Origin: an uncultured Ruminococcus sp.
Lineage (GTDB): Bacteria > Bacillota > Clostridia > Oscillospirales > Ruminococcaceae
Length of the DNA: 14,266 nt
Direction of reading: 5' to 3'
Assembly: GCA_947178195.1 (NCBI GenBank)
Contig: CAMWXM010000051.1
Span: 1 to 14,266 of the forward strand
Every line of letters starts with the position of its first letter. The first letter of the stretch is position 1. The position numbers and the translations under genes are program-made. This document shows positions 5,302-14,146 of the stretch, in pieces. Below the pieces are notes generated by a model. That model was not told the DNA's origin. It did not search any database and saw only the letters and a list, made by a program, of their open reading frames with translations.

Positions 5302-6586
5302 TTTTATAATCCTCTATAAATTCATCAGTTTTTATCATCAACCAAAATATTCCCTCAAGTAGCTTTACTGGGATACTATTCCCTGCCATTCTGATTATCT
5401 TATCCCGGGGAAAAAAATAATTTCCTTTATGAAATTCAATATTTCTTTTTTTGATATTTATATAATCCTGATCCTCAAACCCCATAAATAACATACACTC
5501 TCTGGGAGTAAGATACCTGAACTTACTCCGTCCACTTATTCCGCTGTCAAAATACAGATTACCTGAATTAGGATTTCTATCCTGCTTAGTGGTAATAGTG
5601 CGTATGTATTTTATTTCTTTATTTATTGAGCCATCCGGAAGAATGATCTGAGGATTTTCTTTCCATATTCTTCGCCTGGATGGAGTATCATTTGGAGTAG
5701 ATTCAACAGCTTCCTCAAAGAATTGTTTTTTACTATAGTTGATTCGCAGTAACTGGTTGATATTTTTCTTTCTGTTCTTATAAAAATTGGTCTTTTTAAA
5801 AAATTTTAAAAGATATTCTTCGTTTATTGTGTTAAAGTATTCTTTTAATTTGTTGTATAATTCTTCATCATCTCCAACAAATATACTAAGCATCAAAAGT
5901 CGTGGTCTGTTCTGAGGAAGTCCGAAGTCCAATGCATTCAGTTGAAAATATCTGCTGAAATATCCGAGAGACTTCAAATCATTGATCCAGTTACTGAAAT
6001 TGCTAAAATGCCTCTTCGACAGCAATGTCGGCACATTCTCCATAATAAGGAACCGAGGAAGCGACTTATCTGCATCTTTCATTTCCTGAAGAATTCTCCC
6101 GACTTGCCATAAAAGACTTGACCTGCTGTTGGAATCCTTATCTATGCCCTTTTTATAGCCATGAAAAGCACCTACATTTGATAAATCCTGACATGGAAAA
6201 GAGTACGTAAGTATGTCAATGCTTTCCGACATATCAGTTCCCTTTACGGAACTGATATCAACTAAATTATTACCTCTTATGATGCCTGAAAGAATATAGC
6301 GCAATACTCCTACTGAATAAGTCTTCAGCATAGAATAATCCATAGGCTGTTTACCATCATTGCTCAGGTTGTATTTCTTTAATTTTTCAAGTATCTCAGA
6401 TTTCTCCATATAGACAATCTCATCATCGAGATCAGGAGAGTTGTGAATAGCATCATACGCTACAAAAGCGTGTATGTCCCATTCACAGGTGGCAAGCGTA
6501 TTTATCCTGATGTTGAGATTTTCAAGTGCCCGTGCCTGGCTACCGATTCCACTGAAAAATTCAACCAGATTATAGGTTTGATTCAT
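5288..6586 (-). CDS. DNA (cytosine-5-)-methyltransferase
   Basis: 432 residues with the C5 methyltransferase motifs in order: I, VEFFSGIGSQ (8-17), for S-adenosylmethionine; IV, FPCQDLS (130-136), with catalytic Cys132; VI, MENV (182-185); VIII, QNRPR (225-229); IX around RTITTKQDRNPNSGN (329-343); X, MAGNSIPVKLLEGIF (400-414). The target-recognition region is about 235-325, so the target sequence cannot be read from the protein. It transfers a methyl group to C5 of cytosine at the system's site and so marks host DNA. Its ATG overlaps the AIPR stop as ATGA (6583-6586), a coupled start with only a weak AAGAAG upstream. It is fifth in the operon, after the putative nuclease and ATPases, and I saw no internal promoter. 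Pairing with Vsr is common in C5 systems. Confidence 0.95.
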   Translation of the reverse strand: MNQTYNLVEFFSGIGSQARALENLNIRINTLATCEWDIHAFVAYDAIHNSPDLDDEIVYMEKSEILEKLKKYNLSNDGKQPMDYSMLKTYSVGVLRYILSGIIRGNNLVDISSVKGTDMSESIDILTYSFPCQDLSNVGAFHGYKKGIDKDSNSRSSLLWQVGRILQEMKDADKSLPRFLIMENVPTLLSKRHFSNFSNWINDLKSLGYFSRYFQLNALDFGLPQNRPRLLMLSIFVGDDEELYNKLKEYFNTINEEYLLKFFKKTNFYKNRKKNINQLLRINYSKKQFFEEAVESTPNDTPSRRRIWKENPQIILPDGSINKEIKYIRTITTKQDRNPNSGNLYFDSGISGRSKFRYLTPRECMLFMGFEDQDYINIKKRNIEFHKGNYFFPRDKIIRMAGNSIPVKLLEGIFWLMIKTDEFIEDYKNGRT

Positions 6587-8850
6587 TGCTTCTTTAGCAA
6601 CCCTTCTGTTATTAATTTATCTTCAAGTGCCTGTGCTGTCTGGATTGCTTTTACAATCCTGGACGGCACTTTCCCCGATGATGTAATCGGAACTTTCCCT
6701 GTTTCAACCATATCGACCAGTTGACTAATCGCCGTCAGTTCCTGAAAGGAAACACTGACCCTGTTATCCTGAGCTGTCTTTACAATATTTCTCCAATAAT
6801 CCGTACCACGGCTTAAAATTATCATAGTTTGTTGCAGGTTATTTTCATCTTTTTTCTGGGATTTCACAGACCGCTCTTTCTCCTTGACCGCTGTCGTAAT
6901 GATAAGCTCATTAATAAAATCATCAGAAGGTCTATAATGAATTTTATCACGAAACGTTTCCCATGTCAAATTTTTTTTGCAATATTCCGTCACAATAATA
7001 CCATTACTGTCGCAAATGTAGTCATTTGTCATTTTCGTGACGATTTCAATTTCATGCATAAATGCAGGAGAAACAGCCTGCTTGTTCCAAATATAAGTCC
7101 AATCAAGTGAGTATCCTTCAGGAAGAGAAGAAATAATTTTAGCAATTGAATACGGAACAATATTTAACTTATAACCACCAGTCTTATACCAGAATCCGGT
7201 AGGCTTCCTGGCAGAGTCTTTATGTGTTTCAAGATAGTTGTCAACAGCCCTGTATATAATAGCAGCACAAATGCACTTCTTGAAATAGGATTCATTAAAC
7301 GTTTCCCGGTGCTTTCTGAATTCTTCACTTATCTGAGCACCAAAAGCCTTCATTGTCCAGTTCTTACCTTTTGAAACAATATCAGGACGAAGTGAAAAAA
7401 CTGTAGTGATATACATAGCAAGTTGCTCTTTAGTGATGATCTGCGTTTTGGGGAACTTGGATATAAAGCGCTTTTGGGCATCTTTTGAGAGCTTGACCTG
7501 CTCCTGTTGGTATTTTTTTCTTGATCGCTCATAATACCAACCTGTAGGTACGGCAATCTGACCCGGAGGAGCAAGGTATCTTTTTGACATCTGCTCCATC
7601 TGAATATGAAAAGGATCATTGGAAAACAAATCGGCAGCAGTTACCTTGTTCTGACTATTGGCATATTTTGCTATAGACTGCACCATAGCATCATAGAAAC
7701 GTATACCGTTCTCATCCTCTGTCTCGCGATCATCAATAACAGTAAGCTTCATAGGAACATAGATATCGTTCAGTTCTGTATTAGTCTTTTTCAGAATAGC
7801 TTCCGCAAGTGAAGCAGTTGTCTGACCACCATTAATAATCTGAAGATCAACAATCCGTGTAATATAGAGCTGGTCATTAATCAACTCTGTTTCTACATCT
7901 GAAGCTGTTGTAGCAATACCATTGTTATATGTAAAGAATTTTGTAGGATCATTGTGGATTGTACGTCTAATACCACTATTCACACTTTTGGATCCGCTCG
8001 TTCCGAGAAATGCCCTGACATTGCCTTCTAGGACACGACTGCCATGTTCAATATATATGTCTGCAAGGAGCTTTCCGGGTATAATCGCAATGTAGGCTTC
8101 ATAACCAAGATTATCACCGATATTGCCCTTAATACATGGAATACCTGTGTAACCGTAATCTTCAGCCACGTCAATAATGATAGGTTCAGTATTATTGCTG
8201 TTTTCCATTTCAAAGAATCGTTCAGGATACCAAAGAGAAATTTCAAGTGGCTTTCCATTAAAATCATCTTTTTTAATTTTTTTTGTTGTCTTTGCTTTTT
8301 TTTCATTTCCTCTCGTGTTATTAATTGTAGTTTCAAAAAGATTTGTGCTGAGAAGTCGGGTATCAAGTTCCTTATTGGTGAGAATATAAAATTTTAATTT
8401 CAGAACAAGATCCGGATCGTCACTTTCCGCATTCATCCTTTTGCGGATATAGCTTGAAATTTTTAAAACATCATCTGAATCATCAAAATAAGTACCAATA
8501 TTACCGTTGCACACTTCATCAATAAAATAATACAATCTCCAATATAGTTCATCAACTCTTGTCCTTGTAAGTTTGTCGGGTTCTTTTGAGTCCTGAAAAT
8601 CACTGATAATCAGTATAAGGCTATGATCCACCTCATCAAAGCAATAACCATCAGCTCTCATAAGCCTCCCACCTCTACCCTTCTTGTCCCCCATACCGGT
8701 CATTTCAGGAGAATCAAGTTCATTGAAATCCATAAGAAGATCAAGGGTATGATTCAAAAATTCATCTTCTGTATCTGTCCCACTGTGGGCAGAGTCAGCT
8801 CTCAATATATTCAGAAATTCTTCTTTATATTCCTGATAGTCCATAGCCAT
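6583..8850 (-). CDS. AIPR family protein (abortive infection phage resistance)
   Basis: 755 residues. The family signature is clear: EGNVRAFLGTSGS (275-287), FFTYNNGIATTA (305-316), IVDLQIINGGQTTASL (333-348) and YANSQNKV (396-403), as in Pfam AIPR proteins. Their biochemistry is not established; the name comes from phage abortive-infection loci. The first 170 residues contain RADGYCFDEVDHSLILIISDF (about 65-85), which looks like the core strand pair of a restriction-endonuclease fold but lacks the E-x-K residues, so any such domain would be inactive (inference). The C-terminal half (about 430-755) matches nothing I know. Its ATG follows the nuclease stop by 9 bases; AAGGAAG suits either this ATG or Met3 (8844), the latter being better spaced. 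It overlaps the methyltransferase gene by four bases, so it is part of the same translational unit. Confidence 0.9.
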   Translation of the reverse strand: MAMDYQEYKEEFLNILRADSAHSGTDTEDEFLNHTLDLLMDFNELDSPEMTGMGDKKGRGGRLMRADGYCFDEVDHSLILIISDFQDSKEPDKLTRTRVDELYWRLYYFIDEVCNGNIGTYFDDSDDVLKISSYIRKRMNAESDDPDLVLKLKFYILTNKELDTRLLSTNLFETTINNTRGNEKKAKTTKKIKKDDFNGKPLEISLWYPERFFEMENSNNTEPIIIDVAEDYGYTGIPCIKGNIGDNLGYEAYIAIIPGKLLADIYIEHGSRVLEGNVRAFLGTSGSKSVNSGIRRTIHNDPTKFFTYNNGIATTASDVETELINDQLYITRIVDLQIINGGQTTASLAEAILKKTNTELNDIYVPMKLTVIDDRETEDENGIRFYDAMVQSIAKYANSQNKVTAADLFSNDPFHIQMEQMSKRYLAPPGQIAVPTGWYYERSRKKYQQEQVKLSKDAQKRFISKFPKTQIITKEQLAMYITTVFSLRPDIVSKGKNWTMKAFGAQISEEFRKHRETFNESYFKKCICAAIIYRAVDNYLETHKDSARKPTGFWYKTGGYKLNIVPYSIAKIISSLPEGYSLDWTYIWNKQAVSPAFMHEIEIVTKMTNDYICDSNGIIVTEYCKKNLTWETFRDKIHYRPSDDFINELIITTAVKEKERSVKSQKKDENNLQQTMIILSRGTDYWRNIVKTAQDNRVSVSFQELTAISQLVDMVETGKVPITSSGKVPSRIVKAIQTAQALEDKLITEGLLKKQ

Positions 8851-8859
8851 TCACTTCCT

Positions 8860-9774
8860 TTATTCTAATACTTCAAATTCAGATATTTTATTAAGGTCAA
8901 TATCATAAATTGCCTTTACAACGGCTTCCGGAAGATCATTTGGTGTAAGCCGCGGAAAATTCTTATCAACCTTGAAATTTTTATTGTAAATTTTTTCAAA
9001 TACAAAATCATTATAGAAGTTATTATATTCATAACCCTGCAGTGCTACTTTTGACATGAACAAATCACGATCATCATTGTCTGAAAAGAGATTGCGTATA
9101 TCAACAATCAGTTTGTTCAGTGTAATGCCATTGTATTCTGCACTCATTTTTTCGAGAGCATAGACAGCCAATTCACCGTCATGCTCACTATCAAGCTGCT
9201 CCAACGAAGATATGCGCACTGCTTGGGATCCCCGCCTGATAGTCTTTACTTCAGTCCAGGTGTTGCCATATGAGAAGTCTTTGTGCGTCAGTTCCTGACC
9301 ACTCCAGCTTCTTAAAGCTTCTGATAAACCTATCCTGTTACGCAGCTGATCTTTCAGAAACAGTAATTCACCAATCAAGCCCATTATCTGAGCTTCATTC
9401 AGAAAATCTTTTTTTGAGGATACGAACATTTTTTTCCATTGATGAAAACGAAGTACAATAGCATTATATCCTTCTGAGTTATGCTGAATACTTCTTGTCT
9501 GCTCAATTAAATCTTCGCAGAATGTATAAAATAGTCCGCTTATTTCTTCATCTGTAAGAGAAAATCGTATCGTTTTATATTTTTGATTGTCATACTGATT
9601 CACTTCAATAGCAGATGTACCATTAACTTTACGGGGATTGAAAGCAGACCGCAATTCAATTGACTTTCTTCCATTTTCATCAAGTCCTATATACATTTCA
9701 AGAATATGTTCATTATCAACTCTTGAATAGTAAGCAGGTTTCGTAAAATTATCAAATCTTTCTTTGATTGTCAT
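8860..9774 (-). CDS. PD-(D/E)XK nuclease-like protein (DUF4420 type)
   Basis: 304 residues, usual for the PD-(D/E)XK motif family linked to Z1 proteins. The likely active site is Glu136 in MGLIGELLFL, Asp166 in THKDFSYG, and Glu175-Val-Lys177 in TWTEVKTIRRG: the D-x8-E-x-K layout of a restriction-endonuclease fold. It is then the probable DNA-cutting subunit, with specificity or activation likely supplied by neighbours (inference). The N-terminal 120 residues carry no motif I recognise. Its ATG shares one base with the preceding stop (TAATG at 9774), with GAGG upstream, so translation depends on the Z1 gene. Catalytic residues appear intact. Confidence 0.85.
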   Translation of the reverse strand: MTIKERFDNFTKPAYYSRVDNEHILEMYIGLDENGRKSIELRSAFNPRKVNGTSAIEVNQYDNQKYKTIRFSLTDEEISGLFYTFCEDLIEQTRSIQHNSEGYNAIVLRFHQWKKMFVSSKKDFLNEAQIMGLIGELLFLKDQLRNRIGLSEALRSWSGQELTHKDFSYGNTWTEVKTIRRGSQAVRISSLEQLDSEHDGELAVYALEKMSAEYNGITLNKLIVDIRNLFSDNDDRDLFMSKVALQGYEYNNFYNDFVFEKIYNKNFKVDKNFPRLTPNDLPEAVVKAIYDIDLNKISEFEVLE

Positions 9775-12581
9775 TATTCTTCCTCACTTTCAGCAAGGAT
9801 ATCGTTGCATTCAAAGTAATTATAGGTTTTATTAGCACGATAAGTTGAAATATTGTAAATGGCTTTATTATTGTTTTCAGGAAATCCAAGTGCAAACCCG
9901 ACAGAAGGAAAATGAGACATACCAGCCTTCATTTTATTAATAGTAGTTTCATTTCCATCCTCTCCTTCTACATCAATAAGGTAAATAATTAAAAGAGGCT
10001 TTCTGTTTTTAACATACCTAAACCATGTTTCTCCGGGATATGTTGCACCATCGGGAAAAACTTTTTTCCTTTTATCTTTATATTCAACTCTGAATCGACT
10101 TTTAGCTGTATTTATTATTTCTTCAGCTGTTATATCTGTTGTATCAACAATACCAGCAATACCATCCCCCGGACCTCCGAGTTTTCCCTTTCTGCCAATA
10201 TTCAGTCTGTCATCAATTTCAGATGCACGGCATTTTCCTCTGTATATTGTTGTAATTTCTTCTCCGGCAATACTAACTACTTTATTGCCTGAATTACCTT
10301 CAACTAAAGCAATATCAAATAATTCAATACTTGTATCATCACAGCCTGTCAGAAATCTTATAATCTGAGAAGTGTTGAAGTGCGAATTATAAGCTGAAAC
10401 AGAAAGTTTTCTGAATAATTCAATTATACTGTATTTAGGAACATCTTGTAGCATTAATCTGTTTCTGCCCTGACATGTTTGTACACGATTAAATGATGCA
10501 CCATCTGATACAAGAAGCTCTATAAACTCTTTTACTGCAATATAATTCCTCTTCTGCGTTTCAGGATTGAAAACGAGATAGGGGGTTTCAATAATATTTC
10601 CGAAATAACTGTTAGTCACTATTTCATCGACAGAATTTCTCATTTTATTTGTTGATGTAATCTGAAGATCTGCGGAATCATTTTTTACACGAATACCAAA
10701 ATCCCTGGGACGCATTTTATCTTCGTTCATCAAGCGCATATCAGCTTTTAGTTCTTCAGTTGCAGCTGAAATTTCAGCATACCATTCCGCTGACGCACGA
10801 TGTGTCCAGATACGGAACAAATCTTCATATCCTCTCCTGTAACCAAACCATCTTCCCATCTGCATAAGCACATCATATGTACAAGTATTTCTGTAGAAAT
10901 AGCTGATAATCAATCCCTCCAGTGTCAGACCTCTTGAGAGGGCAAGACCACCGATAGCAATAACTCTGATACTCTCATTGGCAGGATAAACAAGTTTATC
11001 TGTTCCATTTACACTGTTGACTACTTTGATCATTATGGGGTCAATCGACTCATATAGAACATTAACAATATCGTCCCAGTCAAATCCGGTGTCCGAGAAA
11101 TGCTCCTCCCACAACACGTGAATTTCTCTCAGCACAGGACTTTTCATTGACTCATTAAAGTCATGACTGAGATTGAATTTTATTTCTCTGTATGCCTTAC
11201 TGTGAATATCCTCAACTTCTGAGCGGATATATTTCTGCACATTCACAAATCGGGACATATTTACGAGCATCGAGCGATGTGTTTTCTTATCGCCTCGCAG
11301 ATCTCTTATGGCGTTCACAAGATAGAAGGAATAAATTGCATCTGTCAAGCTTCCAGGCAGATCTCCCTGCCAGTCTTTCTTATGCTTGAAATAAAATGAA
11401 TATCCGTCACTCTCTTCTATACCTGCATCGGTAATATAAATAAGCTGTGAATGATATTCACCACCTTTGGCAAATATATTCTCGGGTCCGATATAGTTAG
11501 AAGGAGTCGGCAGAGAAACGATGAAATCTTCAGGGAAAAGATCCTGATTCTCCATTTCCTCAGTTGTTTCCGGATCAATGAATACATTTGCAAAAGGTGT
11601 AGCCGTAAATCCTATATAGTTGGAACGTGTAAAGAGATTAGCAAGGTTCCTGATAAGACGGTTAATTGTAGTCGGATCCTCCTTGTTCTTGCTTGTATTG
11701 ATAGAAGCGTTATCTGCTTCATCATCAATCATAAGCATAGGAAGATCAATTTTACCTGTCAACTGATCGGCATTGAGATTTTTCAGCCATTTCGTCAGTT
11801 TGTTGAGTACATCTTTCTGCTTTTTAATAACAAATACAACAGCATTGAAACTTCTCAACGCAACAGCAATTTTATTAGAATCTCCAGTAAAGTCGTTATT
11901 TCTTGAAGTAAGTGCCATTGCAGATATAGCCTTATTATCCAGCCCGACACCAACACGTTTACCACCAGTTGTCGAATCAGACATATCAATTCCGATAAAG
12001 CCTTCCTCAACTCTCTCTTGTGTCTGCTTTCTGAGTGACTCTATTGTTCCTGTCAGAAGAATAAAAACCTTGAAACCTGCATCAGCAGCCTTACATATAA
12101 GACCAATATATGTAGATGTCTTACCAGACTGCACATCACCAATAACAAGGCCCCTCCTGAGAACAGGAACATCAGTTTCAATATTTGGATTGAGCAGATA
12201 ATTCATAAGCTCTTGATCAAGTGTTTCATTGCCAAGCTTGCTGACAACATTCGGACTGAAGTGTTTTTCATCAATCAAGTAATCTTTGTATCTCGACCAG
12301 AATCTTTGTTCAATATCTTCCTTTATGTCAGTATACCACTCGCCTTGATCATAATCATTAAGTATCATGCTACCAGGTCTTGACTGTATCATATATCTGT
12401 ACTTCAGATCACGTCTGCACGTTTCTAACTCTTCATCAAGGTACTCAATCCCCATGAAACCAATTGCTTCTGTAATCAGTTCATCTATCTTTTCTTCAGT
12501 AAGAGTATTTAAAATACCTCTTACATCTATCAAATTTTTTACTATGCCAACGAGACTATTGACTTTTTCGAAATTAACCAT
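9774..12581 (-). CDS. Z1-domain superfamily II helicase-like ATPase
   Basis: 935 residues. Seen: Walker A GDVQSGKTS (148-156), LLTGTIESLRKQT (175-187), Walker B MLMIDDEADNASI (282-294), GFTATPFANVF (324-334), and a C-terminal helicase half with IAIGGLALSRGLTLEG (541-556) and motif VI QMGRWFGYRRGY (574-585). The GGLALSRGLTLEG and MGRWFGYR blocks are the hallmark of the Z1 domain, found in predicted restriction systems with MORC-type ATPases. It probably couples ATP hydrolysis to DNA translocation or remodelling during target search or cleavage (inference). About 330 residues after the helicase core are unassigned. An AAGGAG ribosome site lies 8 bases upstream, and the start overlaps the MORC gene by 8 bases. 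No broken motif was found. Confidence 0.93.
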   Translation of the reverse strand: MVNFEKVNSLVGIVKNLIDVRGILNTLTEEKIDELITEAIGFMGIEYLDEELETCRRDLKYRYMIQSRPGSMILNDYDQGEWYTDIKEDIEQRFWSRYKDYLIDEKHFSPNVVSKLGNETLDQELMNYLLNPNIETDVPVLRRGLVIGDVQSGKTSTYIGLICKAADAGFKVFILLTGTIESLRKQTQERVEEGFIGIDMSDSTTGGKRVGVGLDNKAISAMALTSRNNDFTGDSNKIAVALRSFNAVVFVIKKQKDVLNKLTKWLKNLNADQLTGKIDLPMLMIDDEADNASINTSKNKEDPTTINRLIRNLANLFTRSNYIGFTATPFANVFIDPETTEEMENQDLFPEDFIVSLPTPSNYIGPENIFAKGGEYHSQLIYITDAGIEESDGYSFYFKHKKDWQGDLPGSLTDAIYSFYLVNAIRDLRGDKKTHRSMLVNMSRFVNVQKYIRSEVEDIHSKAYREIKFNLSHDFNESMKSPVLREIHVLWEEHFSDTGFDWDDIVNVLYESIDPIMIKVVNSVNGTDKLVYPANESIRVIAIGGLALSRGLTLEGLIISYFYRNTCTYDVLMQMGRWFGYRRGYEDLFRIWTHRASAEWYAEISAATEELKADMRLMNEDKMRPRDFGIRVKNDSADLQITSTNKMRNSVDEIVTNSYFGNIIETPYLVFNPETQKRNYIAVKEFIELLVSDGASFNRVQTCQGRNRLMLQDVPKYSIIELFRKLSVSAYNSHFNTSQIIRFLTGCDDTSIELFDIALVEGNSGNKVVSIAGEEITTIYRGKCRASEIDDRLNIGRKGKLGGPGDGIAGIVDTTDITAEEIINTAKSRFRVEYKDKRKKVFPDGATYPGETWFRYVKNRKPLLIIYLIDVEGEDGNETTINKMKAGMSHFPSVGFALGFPENNNKAIYNISTYRANKTYNYFECNDILAESEEE

Positions 12582-14064
12582 TATAGTTCTCCTTTAATTT
12601 ATTTTTTAATTCAGGGAAATTACTGAAGGGTTCAGATAAAAATAATCTGTCTATCATTTCACTTATGTCTGCTGCACCTGTACCTATAGCAAATTTAATC
12701 ATAACCGCCGCTTTTGCCTCAACATCTGCCTTACGTTCATCTGTAACCTCTTCGTCTATGATATTCTGTGACTTGTCAATATATATCTGTTGATAAGGTA
12801 CATTTTTTTCAATTTCTTCCAGGAGCATATCAAGGTATGGAAATGCTTCTTCATCAATTCTTTCTTTTATAAAATCAAAAATTTTTGAATTACGGTTTAT
12901 ATGATATGTAAACAAACCTTCACGCTGACTGACACGATCCCATATATAATCCAAATTTTCATTGACCTTAGCAATTCTGCCTCTGTAGGTCTGCTTCTGC
13001 ACAGAACTATCCATTGCATCATCAATGGCTTTTGTTAACCTTTTACGGATAGACGGTGGAATAGTAGCGCTCTGCTTCTTGATATCTATACCCCATATAT
13101 CATCAAGAGTATTAGGAATATCAACACGTATCCTTGCATATTTGGTAAGTTCATCACGATGTCTGTTAAACCAGGTTCCCCATACTATAAGCCGTTCATT
13201 TCTATATATGTAGAAGCCTTGTCTTGAACGATAATTCTCTATACCGCCTGATTTTTTCTTATCTTCATCAGACAAATCTTTCTGAAAAGGAAGAATATAC
13301 GGCTGGACAAGAACAGTTTGTTCAATTCCTCTTGCATCAGGTATCATGAGCTGGATTTCTCTCCTGATATTTGTCTTATTGTGGCTTTCAAGAAATGGAT
13401 CATAGCCTTTGAGTTGAAAATTATTTACTGTTATTTTGACCACTGATTTATCGCTTCTGTTGAGAAAGCGATGAAATATCAGCGACAGATAGTCCGAAGT
13501 GTCAGTCATTTTAGTACTAAGAGCGCCAAAAACATTGCCGCTTGATTTTTCCAGTACATCAAAATTTTCCCATAATACAACTGTTCCGCTTTCATATTTA
13601 TCAAGGTAATCAATAAACCTGATATTCTCAGTCTGCTCCACGGAACATTCTATCACATACCAGTCACGCTTCTGTTCAATCACATCAAGATCCCAGATAA
13701 AAGCAGATACCGCACCATTTTTCTTGCTTGCAACCGTCAGCTTCCTACACTGTGACAATGAAGCAGCCTTTAATCCAAGACCAAATCTTCCAAGATCATC
13801 ATTGGATCTTCCTGCTCTTTTGGATTCACTACCATATTTCATGGCATCAAATAAATCCTCAGATGTCATTCCGTCACCATTATCGCAGATAGCTACATAA
13901 CTTTCCGAAGGATCTATGGGAAAATGAAGAAAAATTTCATGAGCATGAGCACTTATGCTATTATCAATAATATCAGCAATTGCACTTTCAAATGTATAGC
14001 CCATCGCTCTCATAGAAGTCATAAGAACGTCCGCAGTAGGCTTGTTTTCTCTGAGATTGGTCAT
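12574..14064 (-). CDS. MORC/MutL-like GHKL ATPase
   Basis: 496 residues, first gene of the operon. GHKL motifs are clear: N-box ESAIADIIDNSISA (26-39), CDNGDGMTSEDL (60-71) and GRFGLGLKAAS (92-102). A second S5-like domain carries QGFYIYRNERLI (282-293) and DDIWGIDIKKQSATIP (321-336), whose Lys329/330 matches the lysine that reaches the ATP site in MORC and Hsp90-like proteins. The first acidic N-box residue, Glu in MutL, is Asp31 here. Such proteins dimerise through the ATPase domain when ATP binds and may clamp or loop DNA; in predicted restriction systems they accompany Z1 proteins. The ribosome site is weak. A promoter 54 bases upstream of the ATG and a palindrome between them suggest controlled expression of the whole operon. 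The C-terminal part (about 370-496) is helical and unassigned. Confidence 0.92.
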   Translation of the reverse strand: MTNLRENKPTADVLMTSMRAMGYTFESAIADIIDNSISAHAHEIFLHFPIDPSESYVAICDNGDGMTSEDLFDAMKYGSESKRAGRSNDDLGRFGLGLKAASLSQCRKLTVASKKNGAVSAFIWDLDVIEQKRDWYVIECSVEQTENIRFIDYLDKYESGTVVLWENFDVLEKSSGNVFGALSTKMTDTSDYLSLIFHRFLNRSDKSVVKITVNNFQLKGYDPFLESHNKTNIRREIQLMIPDARGIEQTVLVQPYILPFQKDLSDEDKKKSGGIENYRSRQGFYIYRNERLIVWGTWFNRHRDELTKYARIRVDIPNTLDDIWGIDIKKQSATIPPSIRKRLTKAIDDAMDSSVQKQTYRGRIAKVNENLDYIWDRVSQREGLFTYHINRNSKIFDFIKERIDEEAFPYLDMLLEEIEKNVPYQQIYIDKSQNIIDEEVTDERKADVEAKAAVMIKFAIGTGAADISEMIDRLFLSEPFSNFPELKNKLKENYNG

Positions 14065-14085
14065 ATCAGTACCAGCTTTCGTTTA

Positions 14086-14105
14086 ATTATATTGTGCAAT
14101 ATAAT
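14086..14105. promoter_or_regulatory. Operator-like palindrome in the leader of the defence operon
   Basis: ATTATATTG (14086-14094) and CAATATAAT (14097-14105) are exact reverse complements around a 2-base centre. The site lies just downstream of the predicted transcript start (about 14111) and 22 bases before the MORC ATG, where a repressor could block transcription. AT-rich, so chance cannot be ruled out. Confidence 0.5.
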
Positions 14106-14117
14106 ACATACACTATA

Positions 14118-14146
14118 ATTATATCATATTTTGTGATAAAAATCAA
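14118..14146 (-). promoter_or_regulatory. Promoter of the defence operon
   Basis: TTGATT (14141-14146) and TATAAT (14118-14123) on the minus strand with a 17-base spacer. The -35 box sits in an 8-bp inverted repeat, ATAAAAAT/ATTTTTAT (14136-14143 and 14148-14155). It would drive all six genes, as no other convincing promoter was seen inside the operon. Confidence 0.65.

Noticed and set aside
8028..8397. Overlapping frames on both strands within the AIPR gene
   Set aside because: Shadows in a lysine- and threonine-rich linker of the AIPR protein; no ribosome sites.
11451..12201. Plus-strand frames of 151 and 142 codons inside the Z1 gene
   Set aside because: Antisense to a gene whose helicase motifs are fully readable; no start signals or recognisable domains.
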